Below are positions 20,822 to 31,021 of a DNA stretch of 64,000 bases, in pieces. This DNA comes from Enterobacter kobei. GTDB taxonomy: Bacteria > Pseudomonadota > Gammaproteobacteria > Enterobacterales > Enterobacteriaceae. Below the pieces are notes generated by a model. It searched no databases. It was not told where the DNA came from and was given only the letters and a program-made list of their open reading frames with translations. Both the position numbers and the translations under genes were made by a program. The stretch is from positions 2,108,001-2,172,000 of the forward strand of contig NZ_CP017181.1 in NCBI RefSeq assembly GCF_001729765.1. The letters run 5' to 3'. Position 1 is the first letter of the stretch, and each line of letters opens with the position of its first letter.

Positions 20822-22311
20822 GATTGAGGCTCCAGGGCAATCCAGATGGTTTTCAGTTCGGTAAATTTTTCCAGCGCGTGCAGAGACTTATCGCGGCCGT
20901 TGCCGCTCTGCTTATAGCCACCAAACGGTACGGTCATATCCCCGTCGTTATAGTTATTGACGAAGACCGAGCCTGCTTTCAGGCGACGGCTCATGCGGTG
21001 TGCGCGGGAGAGGTCGCGTGTCCATACCGCCGCGCCAAGCCCATATTCACTGTCGTTGGCCAGCGTTAAGGCTTCCTCTTCGGTTTTAAAACGGGTGACG
21101 ACCAGAACAGGCCCGAAAATCTCTTCCCGGCACAGCGGGGAGGCAGGGTCGATGTCGACAAAAATGGTTGGACCTACCGCAGAAGGCCAGGATTGTGCCC
21201 GCCCGTCCAGCAGCAGCGTACCTTTCCGGGCGCCCTCGCGAATAAACGTGTGAACGGTATCGGCGTGCGCGGCGTCGATGAGCATTCCCATCGTGCTGTC
21301 GGGATCGAGCGGATCGCCCGGCTGCCAGTGGCGGGCCTGCACTTTCAGCTTTGCCAGAAAGTCATCGGCGATGCTCTCCTCAAGCAGCAGGCGGGTCCCG
21401 GCGATACACACTTGCCCCTGGTTATAAAAAATCCCGGCGGCGGTCGCGCTCACGGCCTTGTCCAGGTCCGGACAGTCGGCAAAGACAATGTTGGCGCTCT
21501 TGCCGCCAGCCTCCACCCAGACGCGCTTCATGTTGCTTTCGCCTGCGTCCTTCAACAGCTGCTTGCCGGTACGGGTAGAGCCGGTAAACGTCAGCACCTC
21601 AACGTCCGGATGCAGGGCCAGTGCCTGGCCCGCTTCGTGGCCGTAACCGCTTATCACATTCAGCACGCCGTCCGGCAGGCCCGCCTCTTTCGCCAGCCCG
21701 GCCAGCCGCAGGGCGGTGAGGGGCGATTTTTCGGACGGTTTCAATACCACGCTATTGCCCGCGATCAGCGCCGGGCCCAGCTTCCAGCAGGCCAGCAGCA
21801 GCGGGAAGTTCCAGGGAACGATGGCGGCGACAACCCCGATCGGCTCGCGCACAATCATCGCCAGCGCGTCCGGCCCCGTAGGCGCCACTTCGCCGTAGAC
21901 TTTATCCGCCGCTTCGGCGTACCAGCGAATGGCGCGCGCCGCGCCGGGAATATCGTCGCGCAGGCTGTGGCGGATGGGTTTACCGGTGTCCAGGGTTTCC
22001 AGTAAGGCCAGCTCTTCGCCGTGGCGTTCCATCAAATCGGCGAACTTATTGAGAACGTATTTGCGCTGCGCCGGTGACGCCTGCGACCAGTCGCCACGGT
22101 CAAATACCTCACGCGCAGCCTGAACCGCGAGGTCTACGTCCGCCTGCTTGCCCCGGGCCACATTCGCCAGCGTCTGACGTGTAGCGGGGTTGACGGTTTC
22201 AAACGTGGCCTTATCGGCGGCGTCACAATAGGCACCGTTAATAAATAACCGGGTCTCAATGGCACTGTTTTTTGCTTTATCCTGCCAGTAAGTCAGGTGC
22301 TGAAAATGCAT
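20818..22311 (-). CDS. puuC: Gamma-glutamyl-gamma-aminobutyraldehyde dehydrogenase
   Basis: 497-aa NAD(P)-dependent aldehyde dehydrogenase of the putrescine pathway. Catalytic Cys is in YNQGQVCIAGTR and the general-base Glu in WVEAGGKSANIVF; the coenzyme-binding FTGSTRTGK is present. ATG 22311 (MHFQHLTYWQDKA) is chosen because AGGAG lies 7 bases upstream and it matches E. coli; seven extra codons upstream are unlikely. A 155-bp gap separates it from puuR. Confidence 0.96.
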   Translation of the reverse strand: MHFQHLTYWQDKAKNSAIETRLFINGAYCDAADKATFETVNPATRQTLANVARGKQADVDLAVQAAREVFDRGDWSQASPAQRKYVLNKFADLMERHGEELALLETLDTGKPIRHSLRDDIPGAARAIRWYAEAADKVYGEVAPTGPDALAMIVREPIGVVAAIVPWNFPLLLACWKLGPALIAGNSVVLKPSEKSPLTALRLAGLAKEAGLPDGVLNVISGYGHEAGQALALHPDVEVLTFTGSTRTGKQLLKDAGESNMKRVWVEAGGKSANIVFADCPDLDKAVSATAAGIFYNQGQVCIAGTRLLLEESIADDFLAKLKVQARHWQPGDPLDPDSTMGMLIDAAHADTVHTFIREGARKGTLLLDGRAQSWPSAVGPTIFVDIDPASPLCREEIFGPVLVVTRFKTEEEALTLANDSEYGLGAAVWTRDLSRAHRMSRRLKAGSVFVNNYNDGDMTVPFGGYKQSGNGRDKSLHALEKFTELKTIWIALEPQS

Positions 22312-22466
22312 ATTCACTCCTTTCTTTCGCAATCAGATAAATAAAGGCATGGCCGTTTCAGGCAATACGAAGCCGTGAGGCATCCCGGGGATTAACCCGT
22401 AAAATGCCGACATTGATCGTTTTTATTTGCCCCGGCGTAAGTCTTTACGCCGGGGCTGAGTGGTCA

Positions 22467-23024
22467 TCAGAACGTGGTGGGGGTGTGGGCACTGATAATG
22501 CGGCAGATGCCTGCCGAGGTATTGCTGAAGCTGTGCGGTATGCCGGTATTAATGGCATAGCTTTGCCCCGCAACCAGGTGATAAGGCTGGCCATTAATGG
22601 TCAGCACAATTTCACCTTCCAGTATCGTACCAATCTCCTCACCCTGATGTTTGATCCTCTCTCCGGTCGTGGTTCCAGGCTGGTAAGTTTCAAAAATCAT
22701 CGCCAGCGTACGGTTCGGATTTCCGTTGTGAACCAGCTTCATCGAAACCCCCTGACTGCCTATTTCGATAAGGTCTTCCTGATTAATAACCACCTGCGGT
22801 TCATCAGGTTTTTCCGGTTCCGAAAAGAATTCCGAGAGCGACAGCCCATAGACTTTCAGCAGCTTCTGAAGCGTACTGATGGCAGGACTGACTTTATCCT
22901 GCTCGATGGTGCTGATGGCACTGTGTGTTAACCCAGACAGTTCGGCGGCACGCCGCTGCGAGAGACCCAGTTGCTGGCGGATCTCAGACAGACGTTTCCC
23001 TGGCGCCAGTCCGTCATCGCTCAT
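22467..23024 (-). CDS. puuR: Putrescine operon repressor PuuR
   Basis: 185-aa repressor with an N-terminal Cro-type helix-turn-helix (LSQRRAAELSGLTHSAIST, residues ~20-40) and a C-terminal cupin that senses putrescine (GTILEGEIVLTINGQPYHLV). Nearly identical to E. coli PuuR at the same length. ATG 23024 (MSDDGLAPGKRLSE) matches E. coli; the open frame continues upstream but overlaps puuD. It should bind the operators at puuD and puuA. Confidence 0.97.
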   Translation of the reverse strand: MSDDGLAPGKRLSEIRQQLGLSQRRAAELSGLTHSAISTIEQDKVSPAISTLQKLLKVYGLSLSEFFSEPEKPDEPQVVINQEDLIEIGSQGVSMKLVHNGNPNRTLAMIFETYQPGTTTGERIKHQGEEIGTILEGEIVLTINGQPYHLVAGQSYAINTGIPHSFSNTSAGICRIISAHTPTTF

Positions 23025-23049
23025 AGTTGCATTTCCTTTACGGTAGTGG

Positions 23050-23813
23050 TCAAAGTCGTTGCTTCTCGGCAATGTGGCTTTGACAGGCGGTGATAAAACC
23101 TTCAAACAACATACGTGACAGGGCGTACTCGCTGCTGTTCCATTCGGGGTGCCATTGCACGCCGAGGGCAAAAGGATGGTCATGCACGCTGACCGCTTCA
23201 ACCAGCCCGTCCGTCGAGCGGGCCTCCACGCGAAGCCGTGGTCCTAACGTTCGTGCACCTTGCCCGTGTAACGAGTTTACCCAAAATGTGTTACAGCCTG
23301 GTATTAATTGAGACAGCAGTCCTCCCTCCTGAACCTGAACTTCATGAGACGGGGCGTATTGTAGCTCAACCGGCAGTTCAGGATCTTCCCGGTGCTCAAG
23401 CAGGTCATTCTGCTCGAACAGGCGACGATACAGCGTCCCTCCCGTCGCAACAACCAGTTCCTGCAGCCCCCGGCAGATGGCGAAAATGGGGATGCGCCTT
23501 TCGAGCGCGGCGGCAATCAGCGCCATACTCAGAAGATCACGCCCGGGATCGGCGTCAGGCTCATCGCCGTTTTCACCATAAAGGTGCGGCTGCACGTTAC
23601 TTGGGCTGCCCGGCAGGTAAATCCCGTCCAGGGTTGGCAGCAGAGTGGTAAGCAACTCTGGCTCTGCCAGCGCATGCGGTAAGGCAATGGGTAAGCCCCC
23701 GCATTGATAATGGCATTCAGGTACTTTTCTTGCAGGGTCTGGGTCTCATGACCCTTAAGCCTGTTTCTGCACATCACCACGCCAATGACTGGCTTGTTCA
23801 TTATATTTTCCAT
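23050..23813 (-). pseudogene. puuD: Gamma-glutamyl-GABA hydrolase PuuD, frameshifted
   Basis: PuuD is a class-I glutamine-amidotransferase-like hydrolase that releases GABA from gamma-glutamyl-GABA. The first ~40 codons (MENIMNKPVIGVVMCRNRLK...NAIINAGA) are in one frame and the rest (LLPTLDGIYLPGSPSNVQ..., nucleophile in FAICRGLQE, QWHPEW) in another. The break falls in the five-base run CCCCC at 23696-23700; one more G on the coding strand restores AGGLPIALPHALAE. Otherwise full length. A PuuR operator overlaps the first codons. Real mutation or homopolymer error. Confidence 0.9.
23795..23809 (-). promoter_or_regulatory. PuuR operator at the puuD start
   Basis: Minus-strand AAAATATAATGAACA lies just inside the puuD coding start (codons 2-6). 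It equals the PuuR recognition sequence reported for E. coli as I remember it. Binding here would block puuDRCBE expression. Confidence 0.7.
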
Positions 23814-23967
23814 GATCGCCCTCACAAAGTGGACTAAATTTAGGCCAGTTTCACCTGTAAAACGGCCTTTTCGTTCAATATTTTCTCAATCTAGCAACGA
23901 GATCTGCCTTTTGCAAACTTAATTTAACATTTGACAAACAATTTATTTGCATACAGATTCGATAGGG

Positions 23968-23982
23968 TGGACATTATATTTG
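23968..23982 (+). promoter_or_regulatory. Probable PuuR operator in the puuA promoter
   Basis: TGGACATTATATTTG matches the plus-strand form of the puuD operator (TGTTCATTATATTTT) at 12 of 15 positions and lies about 45 bp before the puuA start codon. Confidence 0.55.
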
Positions 23983-24027
23983 ACAGTCCTGAGCAGCGAA
24001 CGCAAATCCCAAAAACGGTGGTAAATC

Positions 24028-25446
24028 ATGGAAACCAATATCGTAGAAGTTGAGAACTTTGTTCACTACACGGATGAGAGGCGGGGCAGTGCCTTTACGC
24101 ATGAGGTGAAGCGCTATTTAGAACAGTATCCGAACACCCAGTTTATTGATGTCCTCCTGACCGATTTGAACGGCTGTTTTCGCGGTAAACGTATTCCGGT
24201 TGCCGGACTGAACAAACTCGAAAAAGGCTGCTATTTCCCAGCGTCGGTGTTCGCCATGGATATTCTGGGTAACGTGGTGGAAGAGGCGGGCCTGGGGCAG
24301 GAGCTCGGCGAGCCTGACTGTGTTTGTGTGCCGGTGCCGGGCACCCTGACACCGTCCGCCGCGGACCCGGAATACATTGGTCAGGTGCAGCTCACCATGG
24401 TCGATGAAGATGGCGCTCCCTTTGACGTTGAGCCGCGGAACGTACTCAACCGGCTCTGGCAGCAGTTGCGCCAGCGCGGTCTGTTCCCCGTGGTAGCGGT
24501 AGAGCTGGAGTTCTATTTACTTGATCGGAATCGCGATGCCGAGGGCTATCTGCAGCCACCCTGCGCGCCGGGCACCGACGTGCGTAACACGCAAAGCCAG
24601 GTCTACTCGGTTGATAATCTCAACCACTTTGCTGACGTGCTGAACGATATTGATGAGCTGGCGCAGCTGCAGTTGATCCCCGCCGATGGCGCAGTGGCTG
24701 AGGCCTCGCCGGGTCAGTTTGAAATTAATCTGCACCATACGGAAAACGTGCTGGATGCCTGTGATGATGCGCTGGCGCTAAAACGTCTCGTCAGGCAGAT
24801 GGCAGAAAAACATAAGATGCACGCCACGTTTATGGCGAAGCCGTATGAAGAGCATGCGGGCAGCGGGATGCATATCCACATCAGTATGCAAAACAACAGA
24901 GGCGAAAACGTGTTCGCGGACGCCAGCGGCGAGGATTCCGCGCTGCTGAAACGCGCGCTGGCCGGGATGATCGATCTGATGCCAGCGTCCATGGCGCTGC
25001 TGGCACCGAACGTCAACTCGTACCGCCGTTTCCAGCCGGGAATGTATGTGCCGACGCAGGCGTCATGGGGACACAACAACCGCACGGTTGCCCTGCGTAT
25101 TCCCTGCGGCGATCGCCATAACCATCGAGTCGAATACCGGGTGGCAGGGGCAGACGCGAATCCGTATCTGGTGATGGCGGCGATTTTTGCCGGCATTCTG
25201 CACGGGCTGGATAACGATTTACCGCTGCAGGAAGAGGTTGAAGGCAATGGTCTGGAGCAGGACGGACTGCCGTTCCCGATTCGTCAGAGTGATGCGCTGT
25301 GGGAGTTTATGCAAAACGATCGCCTTCGCGAGCGGCTGGGCGAGCGTTTCTGCCACGTGTATCACGCCTGCAAAAATGATGAATTACTGCAGTTTGAACG
25401 CCTGATTACTGAAACAGAAATCGAGTGGATGCTGAAAAACGCCTGA
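24028..25446 (+). CDS. puuA: Glutamate-putrescine ligase
   Basis: 472-aa glutamine-synthetase-fold enzyme that joins glutamate to putrescine with ATP, the first step of the Puu pathway. GS-family motifs are present: VVAVELEFYLLD (metal-binding Glu), ASPGQFEINLHHTE, GSGMHIHISMQ and NRTVALRIPCGDRHNHRVEYR. Same length as E. coli PuuA. It is divergent from puuD, with about 215 bp carrying PuuR sites between them. Confidence 0.97.
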   Translation: METNIVEVENFVHYTDERRGSAFTHEVKRYLEQYPNTQFIDVLLTDLNGCFRGKRIPVAGLNKLEKGCYFPASVFAMDILGNVVEEAGLGQELGEPDCVCVPVPGTLTPSAADPEYIGQVQLTMVDEDGAPFDVEPRNVLNRLWQQLRQRGLFPVVAVELEFYLLDRNRDAEGYLQPPCAPGTDVRNTQSQVYSVDNLNHFADVLNDIDELAQLQLIPADGAVAEASPGQFEINLHHTENVLDACDDALALKRLVRQMAEKHKMHATFMAKPYEEHAGSGMHIHISMQNNRGENVFADASGEDSALLKRALAGMIDLMPASMALLAPNVNSYRRFQPGMYVPTQASWGHNNRTVALRIPCGDRHNHRVEYRVAGADANPYLVMAAIFAGILHGLDNDLPLQEEVEGNGLEQDGLPFPIRQSDALWEFMQNDRLRERLGERFCHVYHACKNDELLQFERLITETEIEWMLKNA

Positions 25447-25802
25447 TAACGCGCCCCGGTAAGGGGCCGCTTTGTTTCATCTCATACGTATCACCATACG
25501 GCCTGCGCGGAGCCTGGCCGAACTGTTCGCTGGCACGCCAGCTATCTCCCGGGAGTCGCGTTATGGAGCGCAGGCGGCACAGGGACTTTCTTAACGACAC
25601 TGTGTGACGAGGTAGGAAATGATGCAGATGTTCAACTATCCGCAGGGCGAAGGGGGCCAGTCAGGCTTCCATGGTGAATGCGAGCCAGAGACGGTGCGCT
25701 GGTACGGTCGCGTTTGTTCTTCACAACTTCCCCCTTTGCTAAGCAGGTTTGCGTTAAGGTCAACGCGATTGCAAACCACGGTAAGCATGGGGGGGACGGT
25801 GT
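25447..25802. other. 356-bp gap between puuA and puuP
   Basis: It starts with a weak GC hairpin followed by CTTTGTTT (25452-25476), a possible puuA terminator. The remainder probably carries a puuP promoter. A 64-codon frame from 25619 overlaps the puuP start and is not convincing. Confidence 0.5.
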
Positions 25803-27194
25803 ATGGCGACTAACACGTCTCTTGACGCGCCGGGCATGGCCGGCAGAACCCGACTGCGCAGTTCTCTTAAGCTCTGGCAGGTGGTGATGATGGGGCTGGC
25901 TTACCTCACCCCCATGACCGTGTTTGATACCTTCGGTATTGTGTCCGGTATCAGCAACGGCCACGTGCCCGCCTCGTATCTCCTGGCGCTGGCTGGCGTC
26001 ATGTTTACCGCCATCAGCTACGGTAAACTGGTACGGCAGTTCCCGGAAGCGGGCTCCGCGTATACCTACACGCAGAAATCGATTGGACCCCACGTGGGCT
26101 TTATGGTCGGCTGGTCATCGTTGCTGGACTATCTCTTCCTGCCGATGATCAACGTGCTGCTGGCGAAGATCTACCTTTCCGCGATGTTCCCTGAGGTCCC
26201 GCCGTGGGTCTGGGTAGTGGGGTTTGTGACGATCCTGACGCTGGCGAATCTGAAGAGTGTTAACCTGGTCGCCAACTTTAATACCCTGTTTGTGCTGGTG
26301 CAGGTCGCGATTATGGTGGTGTTTGTCATCCTCGTGGTGCATGGCTTGCACAAGGGAGAAGGGGTCGGCACCGTCTGGTCGCTGCAGCCGTTTATCAGCG
26401 AGAACGCACATCTGATCCCTATTATTACCGGCGCGACCATCGTCTGCTTCTCTTTCCTCGGTTTTGATGCGGTTACCACGCTTTCGGAAGAGACGCCAAA
26501 CGCGGCACGGGTCATTCCCAAAGCCATTTTCCTGACCGCGCTGTACGGCGGGCTGATATTCATTATTGCCTCGTTCTTCATGCAGCTCTTTTTCCCGACC
26601 ATCGCGCGCTTTAAGAACCCGGATGCCGCGCTGCCGGAAATCGCACTGTACGTGGGCGGTAAGCTCTTCCAGTCGGTGTTTTTATGTACCACCTTTGTCA
26701 ATACACTGGCTTCGGGTCTGGCCTCGCACGCCAGCGTCTCGCGGTTATTGTATGTGATGGGGCGTGACAACGTCTTTCCGGAGCGGGTGTTTGGTTATGT
26801 GCATCCGAAATGGCGTACCCCGGCCCTGAACGTCATTATGGTGGGGATAGTGGCCCTGTCGGCGCTGTACTTTGACCTGGTGACCGCAACGGCGCTGATC
26901 AACTTTGGCGCACTGGTGGCGTTTACGTTTGTTAACCTCTCGGTGTACAACCATTTCTGGCGGCGTAAGGGGCTGAACAAAACGTGGAAAGATCGTTTCC
27001 ACTATCTCCTGCTGCCGCTTATTGGGGCGGTAACGGTCGGCGTGCTGTGGATAAACCTCGAAGCGACGTCCCTGACGCTTGGCCTCATCTGGGCGGCACT
27101 GGGGATCCTTTACCTGACATGGCTAACGCGCCGTTTCCGAAAACCGCCTCCGCAGTTTGAAGCCGGTAAGATAGAGCAGGCCTGGGATTCCTGA
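25803..27194 (+). CDS. puuP: Putrescine importer PuuP
   Basis: 463-aa APC-superfamily permease with about 12 hydrophobic helices that takes up putrescine for catabolism. Near-identical to E. coli PuuP through [20 protein letters not shown] (helix 1), [17 protein letters not shown] (helix 6) and [18 protein letters not shown]. The N-terminal tail and the last ~20 residues diverge, as is common. A G-rich ribosome site (GGGGGGGACGGT) precedes ATG 25803. Confidence 0.96.
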   Translation: MATNTSLDAPGMAGRTRLRSSLKLWQVVMMGLAYLTPMTVFDTFGIVSGISNGHVPASYLLALAGVMFTAISYGKLVRQFPEAGSAYTYTQKSIGPHVGFMVGWSSLLDYLFLPMINVLLAKIYLSAMFPEVPPWVWVVGFVTILTLANLKSVNLVANFNTLFVLVQVAIMVVFVILVVHGLHKGEGVGTVWSLQPFISENAHLIPIITGATIVCFSFLGFDAVTTLSEETPNAARVIPKAIFLTALYGGLIFIIASFFMQLFFPTIARFKNPDAALPEIALYVGGKLFQSVFLCTTFVNTLASGLASHASVSRLLYVMGRDNVFPERVFGYVHPKWRTPALNVIMVGIVALSALYFDLVTATALINFGALVAFTFVNLSVYNHFWRRKGLNKTWKDRFHYLLLPLIGAVTVGVLWINLEATSLTLGLIWAALGILYLTWLTRRFRKPPPQFEAGKIEQAWDS

Positions 27195-27199
27195 ACGAT

Positions 27200-27227
27200 A
27201 AACGGCACCAGTACGCTGGTGCCGTTT
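27200..27227. terminator. Bidirectional terminator between puuP and ynfM
   Basis: Perfect 12-bp stem AAACGGCACCAG (27200-27211) / CTGGTGCCGTTT (27216-27227) with a TACG loop, 6 bp after the puuP stop and between convergent genes. Confidence 0.85.
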
Positions 27228-27269
27228 AGGTCGCTCGTGCGTCTTACCGGACATCAGCCCGCACGTTTA

Positions 27270-28523
27270 TTATCTCAAACGTTGATGAAGACTTGCCCCC
27301 ACCAGCAGTGCGGCACAAAGCATCAGGGCGATAAACCCGCCCACGCCGTTCCAGCCGTAGTGATGCCAGAACACGCCGCCCAGCGTCCCGGCGATGCTGG
27401 ATCCCAGGTAATAGCTAAACAGGTACAGCGACGATGCCTGTCCTTTGGCTCGACGCGCGCGCGGGCCAATCCAGCTGCTGGCGACCGAGTGCGCGGCGAA
27501 GAACCCGGCGGAGAAGAGCAGCATCCCGGCAAAAATCAGCCACAGTGAGGAGAAGAGCGTCAACAGCAGGCCGAGCAGCATTACCGCTGTGAAGACCAGC
27601 ATGACCGGCCCGCGGCCGAAGCGTGCGGTCATCGCCCCGGCTTTTGGCGAACTCCACGTGCCGGTGAGATAAGCCACAGAAAGCAAACCGACCATGGCCT
27701 GATTCAGATGCCACGGCGAAAGCATCAGGCGATAGCCAATATAGTTAAACAACGTGACGAATGACCCCATCAGCAGGAAGCCCATCAGGAACAGGCGCGG
27801 CAACCCTTTATCACGCCAGTGCAAACGGAAGTTAATAAACAGCGTTTTCGGGCGCAGAGAAATCGGGCGGAAATGGCGTGATTCCGGCAGGATTTTCCAG
27901 AACATCAGTGCAGATGCCAGCGCGAAACACCCGATAACCGCCAGCGCAATACGCCAGCTAAAGAAGTCCGTAAAGACCCCGCTCAGCAGACGCCCACTCA
28001 TGCCGCCAATTGAATTCCCGCTGATGTACAACCCCATCGAAAAGGCAACGAAGCTCGGATGGATCTCTTCGCTGAGATAGGTCATCCCGACCGCGGCCAC
28101 GCCGCTGAGCGACAGCCCGATCAGCGCGCGCATCACCAGAATGCCGTGCCAGCTGGTCATCATGGTCGAGAGCAACGTACAGACCGAGGCCAGCATCAGG
28201 GCAGTGACCATCACCGATTTACGGCCAATGGCGTCGGACAAAGGGCCGGTAAAGAGCAGGCCAATTGCCAGCATCGCGGTTGAAATCGAGAGCGAAACGC
28301 TGCTGCTGGCGGGCGATACGCCAAACTCATGGGAGAGAACGGGGAGGATCGGCTGAACGCAGTAGAGCAGGGCAAACGTGGCCAGACCGGCCGAAAAGAG
28401 CGCCAGGGTAACGCGCATAAATTGGGGAGTACCACGTTTAATGAACTGAACCGGCTGCGATGCTACGGGTAAATCATTGATATCGCTGGCCGGAGAGATA
28501 TCAATGGAGGTTGTACGACTCAC
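27270..28523 (-). CDS. ynfM: MFS transporter YnfM
   Basis: 417-aa 12-helix major facilitator protein, nearly identical to E. coli YnfM, reported there as an arabinose-type efflux permease. MFS motif A is visible in GPLSDAIGRKSVM. The start is GTG 28523 (VSRTTSIDISPAS): AAGGA lies 9 bases upstream and the length then equals E. coli. An upstream in-frame ATG would overlap the promoter region shared with ynfL. Confidence 0.94.
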   Translation of the reverse strand: MSRTTSIDISPASDINDLPVASQPVQFIKRGTPQFMRVTLALFSAGLATFALLYCVQPILPVLSHEFGVSPASSSVSLSISTAMLAIGLLFTGPLSDAIGRKSVMVTALMLASVCTLLSTMMTSWHGILVMRALIGLSLSGVAAVGMTYLSEEIHPSFVAFSMGLYISGNSIGGMSGRLLSGVFTDFFSWRIALAVIGCFALASALMFWKILPESRHFRPISLRPKTLFINFRLHWRDKGLPRLFLMGFLLMGSFVTLFNYIGYRLMLSPWHLNQAMVGLLSVAYLTGTWSSPKAGAMTARFGRGPVMLVFTAVMLLGLLLTLFSSLWLIFAGMLLFSAGFFAAHSVASSWIGPRARRAKGQASSLYLFSYYLGSSIAGTLGGVFWHHYGWNGVGGFIALMLCAALLVGASLHQRLR

Positions 28524-28644
28524 ACAGTTTCCTTGCTTAAACATCCCCGTGATTTCGGGTGACGGGTATGACCACACGATCAGGGTAGGAAAATGTAAAT
28601 ATTCTGTCTAATATATTAATTATCTCAAATGATACTTTAAAAAT

Positions 28645-29550
28645 ATGAATATCGAACTGCGTCATCTTCGCTATTTTGTCGCCGTTGCTGAGGAGCTGCA
28701 TTTTGGCCGCGCGGCGGCACGGCTGAATATCTCTCAGCCCCCGTTAAGCCAGCAGATTCAAATCCTCGAACAGCAGGTGGGCGCGCGCCTTCTGGCCCGC
28801 ACCAACCGCAGCGTGAGCCTGACGGCGGCGGGTAAGCAGTTTCTGACCGACAGCCGACAAATCCTGAGCATGGTTGATGACGCCGCCGCCCGTGCAGAGC
28901 GGCTTTACCTCGGAGAAGCCGGTGAGCTGCGAATCGGGTTTACGTCGTCCGCGCCCTTTATCAGCGCCGTCTCCCAGACGCTTTCCTCATTCCGCCGCCA
29001 TTTCCCGGATGTGCATATTCAGACGCGCGAAATTAATACCCGCGAGCAAATTGCACCGCTGAATGAAGGCGCACTGGATTTGGGGTTGATGCGGAATACG
29101 CAGCTGCCGGACACGCTGGCGTGGCAGGTGATTCTGCATGAACCCCTGATGGCTATGATCCCCCTTGACCACCCGCTGGCCTCGCGTCCGGCGGTATCGC
29201 TCGCAGAGCTGGCAAAAGAACCCTTTGTCTTTTTTGATCCTCAGGTCGGAACGGGCCTGTATGACGACATTCTGGGACTGATGCGTCGCTACGATCTTGC
29301 TCCGGTTATCACCCAGGAGGTGGGCGAGGCGATGACCATTATAGGGCTGGTCGCCGCCGGACTGGGGGTCTCTATTCTTCCTGCCTCCTTTAAACGGGTA
29401 CAACTGCGCGAAATGCGCTGGGTTCCCATCGCCGAAGAGGATGCCGTTTCCGAGATGTGGCTGGTCTGGTCAAAACATCGTGAACAGAGCCACGCCGCGC
29501 AGCGCTTCAAACAGCAGTTAATCAGCGCTTCAGGTGGGCAAAACCGGTAG
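28645..29550 (+). CDS. ynfL: LysR-family regulator YnfL
   Basis: 301-aa LysR-type regulator. N-terminal winged HTH (FGRAAARLNISQPPLSQQIQ, ~20-39) and C-terminal type-2 periplasmic-binding-like effector domain. It is divergent from ynfM with 121 bp between them, so it likely regulates ynfM and itself. Inducer unknown. Confidence 0.93.
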   Translation: MNIELRHLRYFVAVAEELHFGRAAARLNISQPPLSQQIQILEQQVGARLLARTNRSVSLTAAGKQFLTDSRQILSMVDDAAARAERLYLGEAGELRIGFTSSAPFISAVSQTLSSFRRHFPDVHIQTREINTREQIAPLNEGALDLGLMRNTQLPDTLAWQVILHEPLMAMIPLDHPLASRPAVSLAELAKEPFVFFDPQVGTGLYDDILGLMRRYDLAPVITQEVGEAMTIIGLVAAGLGVSILPASFKRVQLREMRWVPIAEEDAVSEMWLVWSKHREQSHAAQRFKQQLISASGGQNR

Positions 29551-29670
29551 GGAAAAGGGATAAAAATGTGCGGTAAATCACAGAGCTAAGTAAATATTTG
29601 ACGACAGCTATGGAAGTGCTTCACCATAGCCCAAAGTTTATTTCGAAGCTCGAAAATAAGGGAGTACGAG

Positions 29671-30891
29671 GTGGTTGCTGATAGTCAGCCAGGGCACATT
29701 GATCAGATTAAGCAGACCAACGCTGGCGCGGTATACCGCCTGATTGATCAGCTTGGTCCGGTTTCGCGTATCGATCTTTCGCGCCTGGCACAGCTGGCAC
29801 CTGCCAGTATCACCAAGATTGTCCGTGAAATGCTGGAAGCGCACCTGGTCCAGGAGACGGAAATTCAGGAGCCGGGCAGCCGTGGCCGTCCGGCGGTCGG
29901 GCTGGTGGTTGAGACGGAAGCATGGCATTACCTGTCACTGCGCATCAGTCGCGGGGAGATCTTCCTCGCGCTGCGCGATCTGAGCAGCAAACTGGTGGTG
30001 GAGGATCGGCTTGAGCTGCCGCTCAACGCGGAACAATCGCTCCTCGATGCCATTGTCTCCCATATCGATAACTTCTTTATCCGCCATCAGCAGCGGCTGG
30101 AACGCTTAACGGCAATCGCTATCACCATGCCGGGCATTATTGATACCGAAAACGGCATCGTGCACCGCATGCCGTTTTACGACGATGTCAAAGAGATGCC
30201 GCTGGGAGAGGTGCTGAAAAACCATACCGGCGTGCCGGTCTATATTCAGCATGACATCAGTGCCTGGACCATGGCGGAGGCCCTGTTTGGCGCGTCGCGC
30301 GGTGCGCGTGATGTGATTCAGGTGGTGATCGACCATAACGTTGGGGCGGGTGTCATCACCGACGGGCGTCTTCTTCACGCCGGGAGCAGCAGCCTGGTGG
30401 AAATCGGGCACACTCAGGTCGACCCATACGGGAAGCGCTGTTACTGCGGGAACCATGGCTGCCTGGAGACTATTGCCAGTGTAGAAAGCGTGCTGGAGCT
30501 GGCGCAGGTCAGGCTCAGCCAGTCCATGAGCTCCTCGCTGCACGGCCAACCCTTAACGGTCGATTCCCTCTGCGCCGCCGCGCGTCAGGGAGATTTGCTG
30601 GCGAAGGATATTATTACCGGGGTGGGGAATAACGTTGGCCGCATCCTGGCGATTATGGTGAACCTCTTTAACCCGCAAAAAATCCTGATTGGCTCCCCGC
30701 TCAGCCAGGCGGCGGAGATCCTCTTTCCGGCGATCTCGGCCTGTATCCATCAGCAGTCGCTTCCCGCCTACAGCAAGAATATTGCGGTGGAAAGCACCCA
30801 ATTCTCTAACCAGGGCACCATGGCGGGTGCGGCGCTGGTCAAAGATGCCATGTATAACGGCTCGCTGCTTATCCGCCTGTTACAGGGTTAA
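29671..30891 (+). CDS. mlc: Global sugar-phosphotransferase regulator Mlc
   Basis: 406-aa ROK-family repressor of PTS genes (ptsG, manXYZ, malT in E. coli), relieved by binding unphosphorylated EIICB-Glc. N-terminal HTH (RIDLSRLAQLAPASITKIVR), ROK core, and the zinc-binding CYCGNHGCLETIAS loop. The start is GTG 29671 as in E. coli, with GGGAG 7 bases upstream. Same neighbours (ynfL, bioD2) as in E. coli. Intact. Confidence 0.97.
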   Translation: MVADSQPGHIDQIKQTNAGAVYRLIDQLGPVSRIDLSRLAQLAPASITKIVREMLEAHLVQETEIQEPGSRGRPAVGLVVETEAWHYLSLRISRGEIFLALRDLSSKLVVEDRLELPLNAEQSLLDAIVSHIDNFFIRHQQRLERLTAIAITMPGIIDTENGIVHRMPFYDDVKEMPLGEVLKNHTGVPVYIQHDISAWTMAEALFGASRGARDVIQVVIDHNVGAGVITDGRLLHAGSSSLVEIGHTQVDPYGKRCYCGNHGCLETIASVESVLELAQVRLSQSMSSSLHGQPLTVDSLCAAARQGDLLAKDIITGVGNNVGRILAIMVNLFNPQKILIGSPLSQAAEILFPAISACIHQQSLPAYSKNIAVESTQFSNQGTMAGAALVKDAMYNGSLLIRLLQG

Positions 30892-31021
30892 CTCTTTTCC
30901 GCAGATGTACGAAAAATTGCGCTATCTCAAGCCGGGTAGCGCACGCATCCCGTAGACTTCCTCCACTGAATTATTTACCTGGTTTATATTTTCGAAGCAT
31001 ACCCAAGAGGTGGAGTGAGTC

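Noticed and set aside
25619..25813. 64-codon frame in the puuA-puuP gap
   Set aside because: Overlaps the puuP start, has unconvincing composition and no known counterpart.
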